Positions 1 through 10,249 of a stretch of DNA of 64,000 nt are shown one piece after another. Each line of letters begins with the position of its first letter. Position 1 is the first letter of the stretch. The notes under the pieces are model-generated. The model was not told the origin of the DNA. It did no database searches and saw only the letters and a list, made by a program, of their open reading frames with translations. Position numbers and translations under genes: made by a program. The stretch is taken from assembly GCF_006970865.1 (NCBI RefSeq), contig NZ_CP035503.1:695001-759000 (forward strand). Direction: 5' to 3'. Origin of the DNA: Rhodoferax sediminis. GTDB lineage: Bacteria; Pseudomonadota; Gammaproteobacteria; Burkholderiales; Burkholderiaceae_C.

Positions 1-147
1 GCCCTCCAAGGTCTACCATTGAAACATCACGGCATCAAACACCCGTCGCCCGCCCGCCGATTGGGCCAAAAGAAGTCGCAGCTGGGCTGCGCCGCGCACA
101 GGCTTCGGGTGTCATCGAAGATGCCCAACACGCAATGAGGTACCGTC

Positions 148-2604
<2,457 letters not shown>

Positions 2605-2690
2605 GAGAAAGGCGAGCCTCCTGGGCCTGCTTTCGACCCAGGACCCCCCTGCTTGACCAGAATCCACGTCATTCATGAAAGGTCTTAGCC

Positions 2691-2918
2691 ATGTTCAAGT
2701 CCGTCACATTCGAAGTCATCGGCGATCAGCACCTCAACTGTGAAAAATGCGAACAGCGCGTCGCGCGCCTGCTCACACCGCTGCATGGCGTGCGGCAGGT
2801 CCGTGCACAAGCGCTTGACCAGCGTATCGAGGTGCTGTTTGACACGGCAACGGTAGAACTGTCCGCACTCGCGGAACTCCTGGGTGAAGCCGGCTACCAG
2901 ACCAGAGTCGTCGGATGA
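2691..2918 (+). CDS. Small HMA-domain metal chaperone
   Basis: A 75-residue stand-alone heavy-metal-associated domain. Such proteins carry a soft metal ion in the cytoplasm, usually to a partner P-type ATPase. The metal-binding pair is in NCEKCEQRV (residues about 16-24), a CxxC in the standard loop position, followed by the expected beta-alpha-beta pattern. It lies 86 bp after the ATPase gene and just before the MerR-type regulator, so it probably serves the pump upstream. Confidence 0.85.
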   Translation: MFKSVTFEVIGDQHLNCEKCEQRVARLLTPLHGVRQVRAQALDQRIEVLFDTATVELSALAELLGEAGYQTRVVG

Positions 2919-3012
2919 ACTTCCGGGCCGCGCCATTGAGACGGGCCGGGTTGCGCCGCGAACCGGCATGCCGGCAGGAACTCTAAGCCAGATACTCATT
3001 GGAGGAAAGCTC

Positions 3013-3552
3013 GTGCAACCACCAAGCAAGCCCAGCCAAGGACACCACGCTGGCGTCAGCAAGGCATCCCAAAAGGAAAATCGTGCGCCAGCGCGTCGGC
3101 ACCAGACCGACCCGTTTGATGAGGCGGCTCGGGACGGTACCTGGTTGACGATCGGGAAGCTCGCGAAGCTTACAGACGTCAGCACCGACACCCTGCGGTT
3201 TTACGAGGACGAAAGCTTGTTGAGACCCGCCGGAAAAACTGAAGCGGGGTATCGGCTTTACAGCCAGGGCGCGGTGCGCCGGCTGGACTTCATCAAACAC
3301 GCCCAGCACTGCGGCATGACGCTATCGGAAATTCGCCAACTGCTTGAGCTGAAGGCTGACGACCGCTCGTGCTGCAGCGACGTACGCAGCCTCGCGATCC
3401 GAAAGAAGTTGCAGCTCGAACAGAAGATCAAGACGATGAAAGCGATGTCGCAGGCGTTGAGCGAGCTGATTGAGATCTGCACGGACGAAGGCAAGCCGTT
3501 GGATGACTGCCCCATTCTGGCGGCGCTGGAGTCCAGTATGGCAAGCCAGTAG
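3013..3552 (+). CDS. MerR-family metal-responsive regulator (ZntR/CadR/PbrR-like)
   Basis: A 179-residue transcription factor. An N-terminal MerR helix-turn-helix is clear (IGKLAKLTDVSTDTLRFYED, then GYRLYSQ), followed by the long dimerisation helix and a C-terminal loop with Cys residues in ICTDEGKPLDDCPIL, like the divalent-metal sensors ZntR, CadR and PbrR. I chose the GTG at 3013 because GGAGGA at 3001-3006 sits seven bases upstream; the open frame extends further back to 2884 but overlaps the HMA gene. The N-terminal tail before the HTH (about 40 residues) is longer than usual. It probably controls the neighbouring metal genes; no classic 19-20 bp spaced MerR promoter was located with confidence. 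Confidence 0.88.
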   Translation: MQPPSKPSQGHHAGVSKASQKENRAPARRHQTDPFDEAARDGTWLTIGKLAKLTDVSTDTLRFYEDESLLRPAGKTEAGYRLYSQGAVRRLDFIKHAQHCGMTLSEIRQLLELKADDRSCCSDVRSLAIRKKLQLEQKIKTMKAMSQALSELIEICTDEGKPLDDCPILAALESSMASQ

Positions 3553-3582
3553 CGTGAACCACGCTAACTTAGGACGCGAGCA

Positions 3583-3855
3583 ATGAGTATCAAAATTGAA
3601 GTGTTTTCGACGCCGGGCTGCAGCAACTGTGGTCGCAGCCGGGATAGCTTGAAAGCCATCGCCCAGGCGTTCGGCGCGCACCGGGTGACCTGGCGCGACA
3701 TCAACCTGCTGAAAGAACTGGATTACGCCGTGGAGCTCGGCGTGTTGACCCCGCCGTCGATCGCGATCGACGGCGAACTAGTATTCCCAAGGCTGCCGAG
3801 TGCCGCAAAGCTTCGTGAGGAATTGGAGCGGCGGCTTCAACGGGAACAGACGTGA
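3583..3855 (+). CDS. Thioredoxin/glutaredoxin-like protein
   Basis: A 90-residue thioredoxin-fold protein with the redox pair CSNC in STPGCSNCGRSR near the N-terminus and a cis-proline segment (TPPSIAIDGE) further on. It has no signal peptide, so it is likely cytoplasmic. The next gene encodes a CcdA/DsbD-like membrane protein, so the two may relay electrons or handle thiol-bound metal. It is placed 30 bp after the regulator. Confidence 0.8.
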   Translation: MSIKIEVFSTPGCSNCGRSRDSLKAIAQAFGAHRVTWRDINLLKELDYAVELGVLTPPSIAIDGELVFPRLPSAAKLREELERRLQREQT

Positions 3856-3938
3856 ATCGCCGATCTGGCATCGATATCGCGTTAGATCAATGCCTCAACG
3901 AGGCAGTATGAAGATGAAACACGTCTTGGAGGCGGTAA

Positions 3939-4634
3939 GTGGATATTGAGGCATTGCGAACTACGCTCGAGCAAGCCGGCTTGGCATCCCTAGGTTTCGG
4001 CTTTCTGCTGGGATTTGTTTTTACGTTCAACCCAGTCGCGCTGGCCTCCATTCCGGTGTCGCTCGCGTACGTGACGAAGGCGCGCGAGCCGAGAACAGCA
4101 ACCTTGTATGGCGGCATGTTCATTCTGGGCATGGTGATCATCCAGACGCTGTTGGGGCTGATTGCCGGCTTCGGCGGACATTGGGTAGCGCAATTGGTCA
4201 GCCGAGAATGGGGGCTCGTGCTGGGACCCGCACTGATTCTGCTGGGCCTGATGTGGCCTGGGTGGATCAAGTTGCCGTTACCATCGATTTCGCTTCGCGG
4301 AGAGCGCGCCGGCAGCAGCTGGGGGGCAGTTGTACTGGGCGCATCCTTCGCCGTCGCGGTCTGCCCGTTTTGTACGCCAGTGCTCGTGATACTGCTCGGC
4401 ATCGCGGCCGGGATCGGCTCGCCCCTGTTCGGCGCAACACTCCTGTTTGCGTTTGCGATGGGGCGCGCGGTCCCCATTATCCTGGGCGCCGCGGCGGTGG
4501 GCTGGCTGGAGAGCCTTTCGAAGCTTCAGCGTTACCAGAAGGCATTCGAGGTGGCCGGCGCAGTCACGCTGATTCTTACCGGTCTGTACATGCTGAACGC
4601 GTATTTCATTGTTATTCCGACTCTGGCGATTTAG
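3939..4634 (+). CDS. CcdA/DsbD-type transmembrane thiol transporter
   Basis: A 231-residue integral membrane protein with about six hydrophobic segments. Features of the CcdA/DsbD transmembrane domain are visible: FVFTFNPVALASIP in the first helix (the family usually has a Cys-Pro there) and AVCPFCTPV in the fourth. The GTG start at 3939 is supported by GGAGG at 3928-3932. The family passes reducing equivalents across the inner membrane. Asn in place of the first-helix Cys means the canonical Cys pair is incomplete, so this may be a diverged metal-resistance version. It ends the metal cluster. Confidence 0.8.
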   Translation: MDIEALRTTLEQAGLASLGFGFLLGFVFTFNPVALASIPVSLAYVTKAREPRTATLYGGMFILGMVIIQTLLGLIAGFGGHWVAQLVSREWGLVLGPALILLGLMWPGWIKLPLPSISLRGERAGSSWGAVVLGASFAVAVCPFCTPVLVILLGIAAGIGSPLFGATLLFAFAMGRAVPIILGAAAVGWLESLSKLQRYQKAFEVAGAVTLILTGLYMLNAYFIVIPTLAI

Positions 4635-4744
4635 ATCCAAATCTATTACCTGACTTAAGGAAATGCTGATCAATGAGCGGTGCGCCCGGGGCTAACGACA
4701 TCACGATGCGATGCCGGCGCTAAATTGATCGATGTCGTGTTGTG

Positions 4745-5350
4745 AAGTCTCGATGTGCTCCCCGGTGGCGTCATCCATGGTGACCACCAGGTCCCACACC
4801 TGATCGGCCATCTAACGGTGGGTGCTGGCATCCTGGTGCAGCAGCATCCCGGCAAGCGGCGCGCGTTCGCGCTTGATGCGGTGTTTGCCCTGGCGTTTGG
4901 CTATTGTGACCACGCTGGCGTCCTGCAGCACGCTCTTGAGCCAGCTGTAGCTGCGAGCGCCGGCAAACTCCGCCTTGTACTTGCTGTGAAAGTGCGCCAC
5001 GCTCCAGCCGGCGAAGCCGCCCTTGTACAGATGCACCACCTGGTCAACTTCCGTCCCACTGGCTCGGCGCTTGGAGATCTGGCTCAAGCGCCTGTCCAGC
5101 AAGCCGTCCAGGCCGTCGGCCTCGTAGCGTTCAATGTGGCGGCGAAAACTGCGTTCGCACTGTCCCAGCAACAAGGCCGCCTCGGCCTGTGTCAATCGCC
5201 CCTGGCTCCAGCCCTCAAGGGCCTGTTCGAATCTCATGTTCCGGTTCTCCTGCATGTAGCGGGCCCGGCTTATGGGGACGTGTTGCATCGCTCCTCCACA
5301 AACCGGACAGATTACTTGCTAGACACCGGACATCTCATTTACTCCTGACA
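4745..5350 (-). pseudogene. Dead ISNCY-family transposase fragment
   Basis: The minus strand from 5237 encodes about 140 residues typical of ISNCY transposase N-termini (GRLTQAEAALLLG, RHIERYEADGLDGLLDRR, GMLLHQDASTHR). Directly after STHR is an in-frame TAG at about 4810-4812, and the homology resumes in the same frame (ADQVWDLVVTMDDATGEH) before ending near 4745. The catalytic C-terminal two thirds is missing. The upstream end, reading TGTCAGGAGTAAATG from 5350, may be the surviving element terminus. The remnant separates the CcdA-like gene from the cupredoxin gene. Confidence 0.8.
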
Positions 5351-5364
5351 CAGAATCAGCCATG

Positions 5365-5396
5365 TTTGACGTGTCAAATAGGAATGGTTATCATTC
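5365..5396 (+). promoter_or_regulatory. Sigma70-type promoter overlapped by a Fur-box-like palindrome
   Basis: TTGACG at 5366-5371 and TATCAT at 5389-5394 are spaced by 17 bp. GAATGGTTATCATTC at 5382-5396 is an inverted repeat matching the Fur box pattern and covers the -10. A second palindrome, TTTGACGTGTCAAA at 5365-5378, covers the -35. It lies 26 bp before the cupredoxin start. I infer iron repression of the cupredoxin/FTR1 operon. Confidence 0.6.
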
Positions 5397-5421
5397 ACTC
5401 AACCTCCCCGGTATCCTTTCC

Positions 5422-5754
5422 ATGAAGCACCCCTTTCTTATCGCGGCACCGATGCTACTGGCTCTCGCTGGCACGGCAGCCGCCAACGATCTTCCGGAAT
5501 ACACACTGGTCGTCAAAGATCACGTCTATAAGCCCAGCGAGATCAAGGTGCCGGCCGGCACCAAGTTCAAGCTCATTGTGCGCAACGAGGATCCCACTGC
5601 AGAGGAGTTCGAGAGCACGGATTTCAATCGCGAGAAAATTGTGCTGCCAAACAGCAGCGTTACCGTTTACGTCGGGCCTTTGCGCGCCGGTAGCTACGGA
5701 TTTTTCGGTGACTTCCATCAAGCCACGGCCAAAGGCCGGCTGATCGTGGAGTGA
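5422..5754 (+). CDS. Periplasmic cupredoxin-like protein
   Basis: A 110-residue secreted protein. A signal peptide is clear (MKHPFLIAAPMLLALAGTAA, cut before ND), then a single EfeO-type cupredoxin fold (VVKDHVYKPSEIKVPAGTKF; VGPLRAGSYGFFGDFH). The ATG at 5422 gives a normal signal peptide and follows the promoter; an in-frame ATG at 5362 lies on the -35 region and is unlikely. The stop is followed immediately by the FTR1 gene, so the two are co-translated. Related pairs move ferrous or ferric iron to the permease. The classic type-1 copper ligand set is not evident. Confidence 0.82.
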   Translation: MKHPFLIAAPMLLALAGTAAANDLPEYTLVVKDHVYKPSEIKVPAGTKFKLIVRNEDPTAEEFESTDFNREKIVLPNSSVTVYVGPLRAGSYGFFGDFHQATAKGRLIVE

Positions 5755-5758
5755 CGTG

Positions 5759-6622
5759 ATGCTTGGTGTGGCTTTGTTGGTATTTCGTGAAGTGATGGAG
5801 GCAGCCTTGATCATTTCCATCGTGTGCGCTGCTACGCGCGGCGTGGCGCGACGGGGATGGTTTGTGACCGCAGGCATCGGACTCGGCATCGCCGGAGCCC
5901 TGCTGGTGGCTATGGGCGCCTCGCTCATCGCTCGCATGGCCAGCGGCTCCGGCCAGGAAATCTTCAACGCATGCGTGCTGCTGTCTGCCGTCCTTATGAT
6001 CGGCTGGCATGTGGTGTGGATGTCCAAACACGGTCGCGAATTGGCGCAGCATATGGGGGCGGTCGGCAGCGCCGTCAGGGCAGGCTCCAGCTCGCTGACG
6101 CTGTTGCTTGCGGTAGTGGCGATTGCCGTTCTACGCGAAGGCTCCGAGATCGTCTTGTTCCTCACCGGTATGGCCATCGGCGGTATCGGCGCGGCCGGGC
6201 TGGCGGGCGGGATCGCCCTAGGCGTCGGCAGCGGCGCGCTGCTTGGCTTGGCGCTGTATTTCGGCCTGCTGCGCATCCCGATGAAGCACTTCTTCACCGT
6301 TACCAACTGGATGCTGGTGCTGCTGGCGTCGGGACTGGCTTCCACCGCTGCCCGCTTCCTGATGCAGGGGAATCTGGTGCCGTCCTGGGGGACTCAGGTG
6401 TGGGACACCTCCGGGCTGCTGTCGAACGGTTCGCTGGCTGGCCAGACGCTGGGCATCCTCATCGGCTATGACGCCAGCCCGGCGGGTATCCAACTGGTCT
6501 TCTACGCGACCACGTTGCTGCTGTTGGTCGTCGGCATGCAGCGACTGAGCCAAACCTCGCCGTCACCCTCATCAAGGATGCGTTCGCTACCCACGGACCC
6601 AGCTTCCGAGTCGTTGCGCTAA
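5759..6622 (+). CDS. FTR1-family iron permease
   Basis: A 287-residue inner-membrane protein with about seven hydrophobic segments. Two REGLE-type motifs define the family: FREVMEAALI near residue 10 and LREGSEIVLF near residue 125. FTR1/EfeU proteins import iron; a lead-resistance relative (PbrT) also exists. ATG at 5759 is preferred over the overlapping GTG at 5756. It is coupled to the cupredoxin gene and sits behind a Fur-like site, which favours iron over lead. Confidence 0.9.
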   Translation: MLGVALLVFREVMEAALIISIVCAATRGVARRGWFVTAGIGLGIAGALLVAMGASLIARMASGSGQEIFNACVLLSAVLMIGWHVVWMSKHGRELAQHMGAVGSAVRAGSSSLTLLLAVVAIAVLREGSEIVLFLTGMAIGGIGAAGLAGGIALGVGSGALLGLALYFGLLRIPMKHFFTVTNWMLVLLASGLASTAARFLMQGNLVPSWGTQVWDTSGLLSNGSLAGQTLGILIGYDASPAGIQLVFYATTLLLLVVGMQRLSQTSPSPSSRMRSLPTDPASESLR

Positions 6623-6711
6623 CCCATCCTTTTTTGTTGCTCGCTCACATCCCCGTTAGCTGCCGCCGGACGGGAACGTGTGTCTTGAATCATCAGCCCA
6701 GAAACCATCCC

Positions 6712-7485
6712 GTGTATCCATCCTTCTCTCGAAAATCTGCGCCCCGGCAACGTCACGGCCGCGTTTGGCAATCACGTACCCTGGGTGTAGGCGCGATCCT
6801 CTTGGTCGCCACCGGAGTAGTCCAGGCTGACGACTTCATCGTGTATTCGCCGCACGTTCTCGCCACCCAGTCGGAGATCGAGCTGCGCGGTTATGGCTAT
6901 GGCGATCCACGCGCTGACTTCAACGGTGGCAACGCGGCTGAGCTCTCGGTGTCCCACGCGTTCACCGATTGGTGGAAGCCGGAGATTTATCTCACGCGGT
7001 ATGAGAAGGAACCAGGAAGCGGCGGTCGCCTGCTCGGTTACGAGTTCGAGAACACGTTCCAATTCACCCAGCCGGGTGAATATTGGGCTGACTTCGGTTT
7101 TCTGGCTTCGTACGAACACCAGATCGTCGCCGGCAAACCCGACGCCGTCGAGTTTGGCCCGCTGGTCGAGAAAACGGTGGGACGGTTCACCCACCGGTTC
7201 AATGCCATCTGGGAGAAGCAGGTCGGCGCCGGTGCCGGTGGCAAGTACGAGTTTCGCTACAGCTATTCGGGTACCTATGCAGTTTCCGCTGCTTTTCGTC
7301 CCGGCATTGAGGCCTATGCGCGGCCCGCTGATGACGCCTATCAGGCAGGCCCCATCGTTGCCGGCGAATGGCACGTCCCCGGCACCACCAGCAGCCTCGA
7401 ATACCGCTTCGGCGTGGTACTCGGTCTCAATGCGGCGGCCCCCCGGCGAACGTGGCTGACCCAGGTGGAGTACGAGTTTTTCTGA
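6712..7485 (+). CDS. Secreted, probably outer-membrane beta-barrel protein
   Basis: About 257 residues from the GTG at 6712. A long basic leader and a hydrophobic stretch (TLGVGAILLVATGVVQA) look like a signal peptide cut before DD. The mature part is rich in alternating aromatic and polar residues (YEFRYSYSGTYAVSAAF) and ends in Phe (VEYEFF), the usual mark of an outer-membrane beta-barrel. It follows FTR1 by about 90 bp and may belong to the same iron or metal operon. The start is uncertain: in-frame TTG codons at 6634 and 6685 are also possible, and no strong ribosome site was seen. Confidence 0.65.
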   Translation: MYPSFSRKSAPRQRHGRVWQSRTLGVGAILLVATGVVQADDFIVYSPHVLATQSEIELRGYGYGDPRADFNGGNAAELSVSHAFTDWWKPEIYLTRYEKEPGSGGRLLGYEFENTFQFTQPGEYWADFGFLASYEHQIVAGKPDAVEFGPLVEKTVGRFTHRFNAIWEKQVGAGAGGKYEFRYSYSGTYAVSAAFRPGIEAYARPADDAYQAGPIVAGEWHVPGTTSSLEYRFGVVLGLNAAAPRRTWLTQVEYEFF

Positions 7486-7977
7486 TCATTGTTGAATTCG
7501 TCAAAGGGCTACATCTGCTTCTGACGACAACGTCAGCGAAGCGTTCCACCAAGGCGGGCGCAGATGCCTGGTGTCCAGACCCTCCCCACACGGGGGCGAA
7601 GCATGGCGATGTCGGCGTCCACGGCCAGCAGTAGAGTCGCAGGATTCAGCATGCTCCATAGCGGGATGTCTAGCTGGATCGGCCCGACATGGAGCATGCG
7701 CACGACACTGAAGGTGGGGTTTGTAGCGCTTAACCTGGTTTTTCGTTCCACTGCGCCTCAAGCCCCAAATTCCGGGCGTTGACTTGGTCAGGCGGGTGTT
7801 GCGACTTCACGGCGCCGATCGGCGCGACTAGCCAGCTTTTTGCCAAGAGAATGTGGCGCTTGCCAGTAGTTGGACAACGGGATGCAGCGGTGGCCAGGAT
7901 GCAGTAGCGGCAGTAACTGTGGTCAGTTTGTACCCCCGTGGCAGTCGCTATGGCCCCCATATTCGCCGAGCCAGCGT
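7486..7977. other. Gap holding a chrA-like relic, otherwise no gene
   Basis: A 492-bp stretch between the outer-membrane gene and the MFS gene. It contains the degraded chrA-like fragment listed separately (7533-7751). No other credible coding region, RNA or terminator was recognised. Confidence 0.5.
7533..7751 (-). pseudogene. Degraded C-terminal fragment of a ChrA-type chromate transporter
   Basis: The minus strand encodes about 70 residues; the central part (HVGPIQLDIPLWSMLNPATL, then LLLAVDADIAMLRPRVG) resembles the end of long ChrA proteins, where a membrane segment precedes a final helix. There is no upstream body and the last helix is missing. It differs from the complete chrA at 10250, so it is the relic of another copy. 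Similarity is judged by eye. Confidence 0.4.
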
Positions 7978-9219
7978 TCATTCGTCTGTCAGACGATTTC
8001 GCCGGAAGGCTTGCCAAAGCACAAGGTCGTACGCGGTCTTGAGCACCCCGCAAGCAATCAGCGGAAGTGCGATCCAACCCGCGGCGAAGAGCGCACCGCT
8101 GAGTGTGGGGCTCAGCGCCGCCGCAAGGCTTCGCGGCACGGCCGTGAAACTCGCCGCTGCTGGTCGCTCCGCCGGCGTCACGACCGCCATCACGTAGGCC
8201 GTGCGCGTGGGCACATCCATTTGCGACAAGGCGCTGCGAAAGAGCAGCAGCGCAAGGGCCAGCGGCAGGCTTGGTGCCAGTGCCGCGAGCACCAGGCAGA
8301 CGTTGGCTGGAATGTGCGTGAAGACCATGGTGTTGAGCAAGCCGACGCGCCGCGCCACCAGCGGCGCGGCCAGCTGGGACGCGGCGCTCAACAGTCCCGC
8401 CCAGAAGAAGAAAGCACCGGCTTGCGCGAGCGACAGCCCGAAGCGCTGCAGCAACCACAGCGCCAGCAGCGAATTCACGACCAAGCCACCGGCAAAGGCG
8501 TCGACACTGAACAATGCAGCGAGCCGCACGACGACGCGACGCGAAGGGCCGAGCGGGGCAGACGCGTGTGCCCCGGTGTTCGCGGCGTGCGCCGGCAGTT
8601 GCCGATAGAGCCACCACACGACCAGGCCCAGCGCGCCATAGAGCAGGAACATGGCGCGCAGCGCATGGACGCGCGAGTCTCCTGCGTGACTCGCCAGCCA
8701 GTCCGGCACCGCAGCCGCCAATGCCCCCAGCGCGGCGCTCAGGGCGCCGAGCACGCTGTAACGCGCAAACAGTGCCGTTCTTGCCTGGCCGGCAGCGGCA
8801 CCGGCCAGGCGCGCGTGCTCGAGCGGCAGGAAGACGCTCACGTCCCCCGAACTCGGATTGAGGGTGCCGACGAAAGCGACCAGCATCAGCGGCCAGAACG
8901 ACGAGAAACCGGCGAACCCCGCACCCGTCGCCGTCATCAACAACGCGGCACCTCGCAGCAGGCGGTGAGAGTGAAACCGATGCCCCCAGGCACCGATTGC
9001 GAGCGTTGCCAACGCCGAACCGAGCATGGTGGTGGTGGCGATAATGCCAACTTCCAGCGTACTTAGCCCGATTGCCAATAGGTAGGCCGGCAGCAAAACG
9101 GCCATGTAGCCGTCAGCGAGCGCACGCAGCGCGCGGGCGACCAGCAAAGGCAGCGCGCTGGCGTGCGCACCCTGTGGCAGGAGCAGCCGGGCGGCCCATC
9201 GACGTGTCGAAGCGTTCAC
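7978..9219 (-). CDS. MFS efflux transporter beside chrBA
   Basis: A 413-residue protein with about twelve hydrophobic helices of the major facilitator superfamily; the loop after helix 2 carries an MFS-like pattern (WGHRFHSHRLLRG). Substrate cannot be read from the sequence. The GTG start at 9217-9219 lies three bases from the palindrome 9222-9238, so the gene diverges from chrB and is very likely controlled by the same operator. MFS genes are often linked to chrBA and may assist chromate or sulfate efflux. The short distance between operator and start implies a very short or absent leader. Confidence 0.85.
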   Translation of the reverse strand: MNASTRRWAARLLLPQGAHASALPLLVARALRALADGYMAVLLPAYLLAIGLSTLEVGIIATTTMLGSALATLAIGAWGHRFHSHRLLRGAALLMTATGAGFAGFSSFWPLMLVAFVGTLNPSSGDVSVFLPLEHARLAGAAAGQARTALFARYSVLGALSAALGALAAAVPDWLASHAGDSRVHALRAMFLLYGALGLVVWWLYRQLPAHAANTGAHASAPLGPSRRVVVRLAALFSVDAFAGGLVVNSLLALWLLQRFGLSLAQAGAFFFWAGLLSAASQLAAPLVARRVGLLNTMVFTHIPANVCLVLAALAPSLPLALALLLFRSALSQMDVPTRTAYVMAVVTPAERPAAASFTAVPRSLAAALSPTLSGALFAAGWIALPLIACGVLKTAYDLVLWQAFRRNRLTDE

Positions 9220-9221
9220 AA

Positions 9222-9260
9222 TTTTGTAGATTACAAAACATTATTGTAATATTGACTACA
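9222..9260. promoter_or_regulatory. Divergent chr promoter/operator
   Basis: TTTTGTA-GAT-TACAAAA at 9222-9238 is a perfect palindrome with 7-bp arms. TGTA-N8-TACA at 9245-9260 is a weaker second half-pair. Both lie in the 40-bp gap between the MFS and chrB starts. ChrB proteins are chromate-responsive regulators of their own promoters, so this is the likely ChrB site. Confidence 0.6.
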
Positions 9261-10234
9261 TGAATTCTCTTGAGCCGATGTCATGGCTGCTCCTGATCGT
9301 CTCGCTCCCTACACCGAGCGCCACGGCGCGCATGCGCATCTGGCGGGCGCTCAAGGCGCTGGGCTGCATGGCACTACGCGATGGCGCCTACCTGCTGCCC
9401 TCTGGCGCCAATCACGAGCAGGCGTTGCAGGATCTCGCCGACGAGTGCAGCCGTGAAGGCGGCAGCGCCTGGCTGATGGCGGTGCAGCCGCGCTCGGCGG
9501 ACGAAGCCGGCGCCTATCGGCGGCTGTTCGACCGCACCAAGGACTATGCGGAGCTGCGCAAAACCTGGAAGGGGGCGAACCGCACGCTGGCGTCGTTGGC
9601 AGCCCCGGAGATTGCCCGGTTGCAGCGAAAGCTGCAGCGCGAGTACGACGCTGTGCGGGCCATCGACTTCTTTCCCGGCGAGGGCGGCGTCGAGGCCGAT
9701 GCCGCGTGGACGGACCTCAACAAGCGCATTGAAGGCGTGCTGTCACCCGACGAGCCGCATGAAACAGAAGGCGCTATCCCGCGACGCGATGCAAGTCAAT
9801 ACCAGGGCCGGACGTGGGCCACGCGGCGCCGCTTGTGGGCCGATCGAGTGGCCAGCGCCTGGCTGATCCGACGTTTTATCGATCGCGAAGCACGCTTTCA
9901 GTGGCTGGCCAAGCCCTCGGACTGCCCCGAGAGCGTGCTCGGCTTCGATTTCGACGGCGCCACGTTCACGCATGTCGGCAATCGCGTGACCTTCGAGACG
10001 CTGATCGCCTCCTTCGGTCTGGAGTGCAACCCGATGCTCATGCGCCTCTCGGCCATGGTGCACCAGCTGGACGTCGGTGGCGAGCCGGTGCCCGAAGCCA
10101 GGGGCTTCGAGGCCGTGTTGGCGGGCGCCCGCGAGCGCCTGCCGGACGACGACGCGCTGTTGACGGAAATAAGCACGGTGTTGGATTCGCTGTACGCGCA
10201 TTTCGAACGCGAAGCCGCGCGTGCCAAACCTTGA
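9260..10234 (+). CDS. chrB: ChrB, chromate-responsive regulator
   Basis: A 324-residue cytoplasmic protein. The N-terminal ChrB_N region (SWLLLIVSLPTPSATARMR, then LRDGAYLLP) and the C-terminal ChrB domain (WADRVASAWLIRRFIDREA, GFDFDGATFTHVG) are both clear, giving normal length. ChrB senses chromate and controls chromate-resistance genes. The start may be the ATG at 9260, directly at the operator, or the ATG at 9278, where most homologues begin (MSWLLLI). It is followed after 15 bp by chrA. Confidence 0.92.
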   Translation: MNSLEPMSWLLLIVSLPTPSATARMRIWRALKALGCMALRDGAYLLPSGANHEQALQDLADECSREGGSAWLMAVQPRSADEAGAYRRLFDRTKDYAELRKTWKGANRTLASLAAPEIARLQRKLQREYDAVRAIDFFPGEGGVEADAAWTDLNKRIEGVLSPDEPHETEGAIPRRDASQYQGRTWATRRRLWADRVASAWLIRRFIDREARFQWLAKPSDCPESVLGFDFDGATFTHVGNRVTFETLIASFGLECNPMLMRLSAMVHQLDVGGEPVPEARGFEAVLAGARERLPDDDALLTEISTVLDSLYAHFEREAARAKP

Positions 10235-10249
10235 GAGAAAAATGGGCCG

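Noticed and set aside
1..147. Partial gene at the window start
   Set aside because: No frame with protein-like content; it reads as the upstream region of the ATPase gene.
7870..9066. 398-codon frame opposite the MFS gene
   Set aside because: Antisense shadow of a clear membrane transporter; very Arg/Gln-rich with no start signal.
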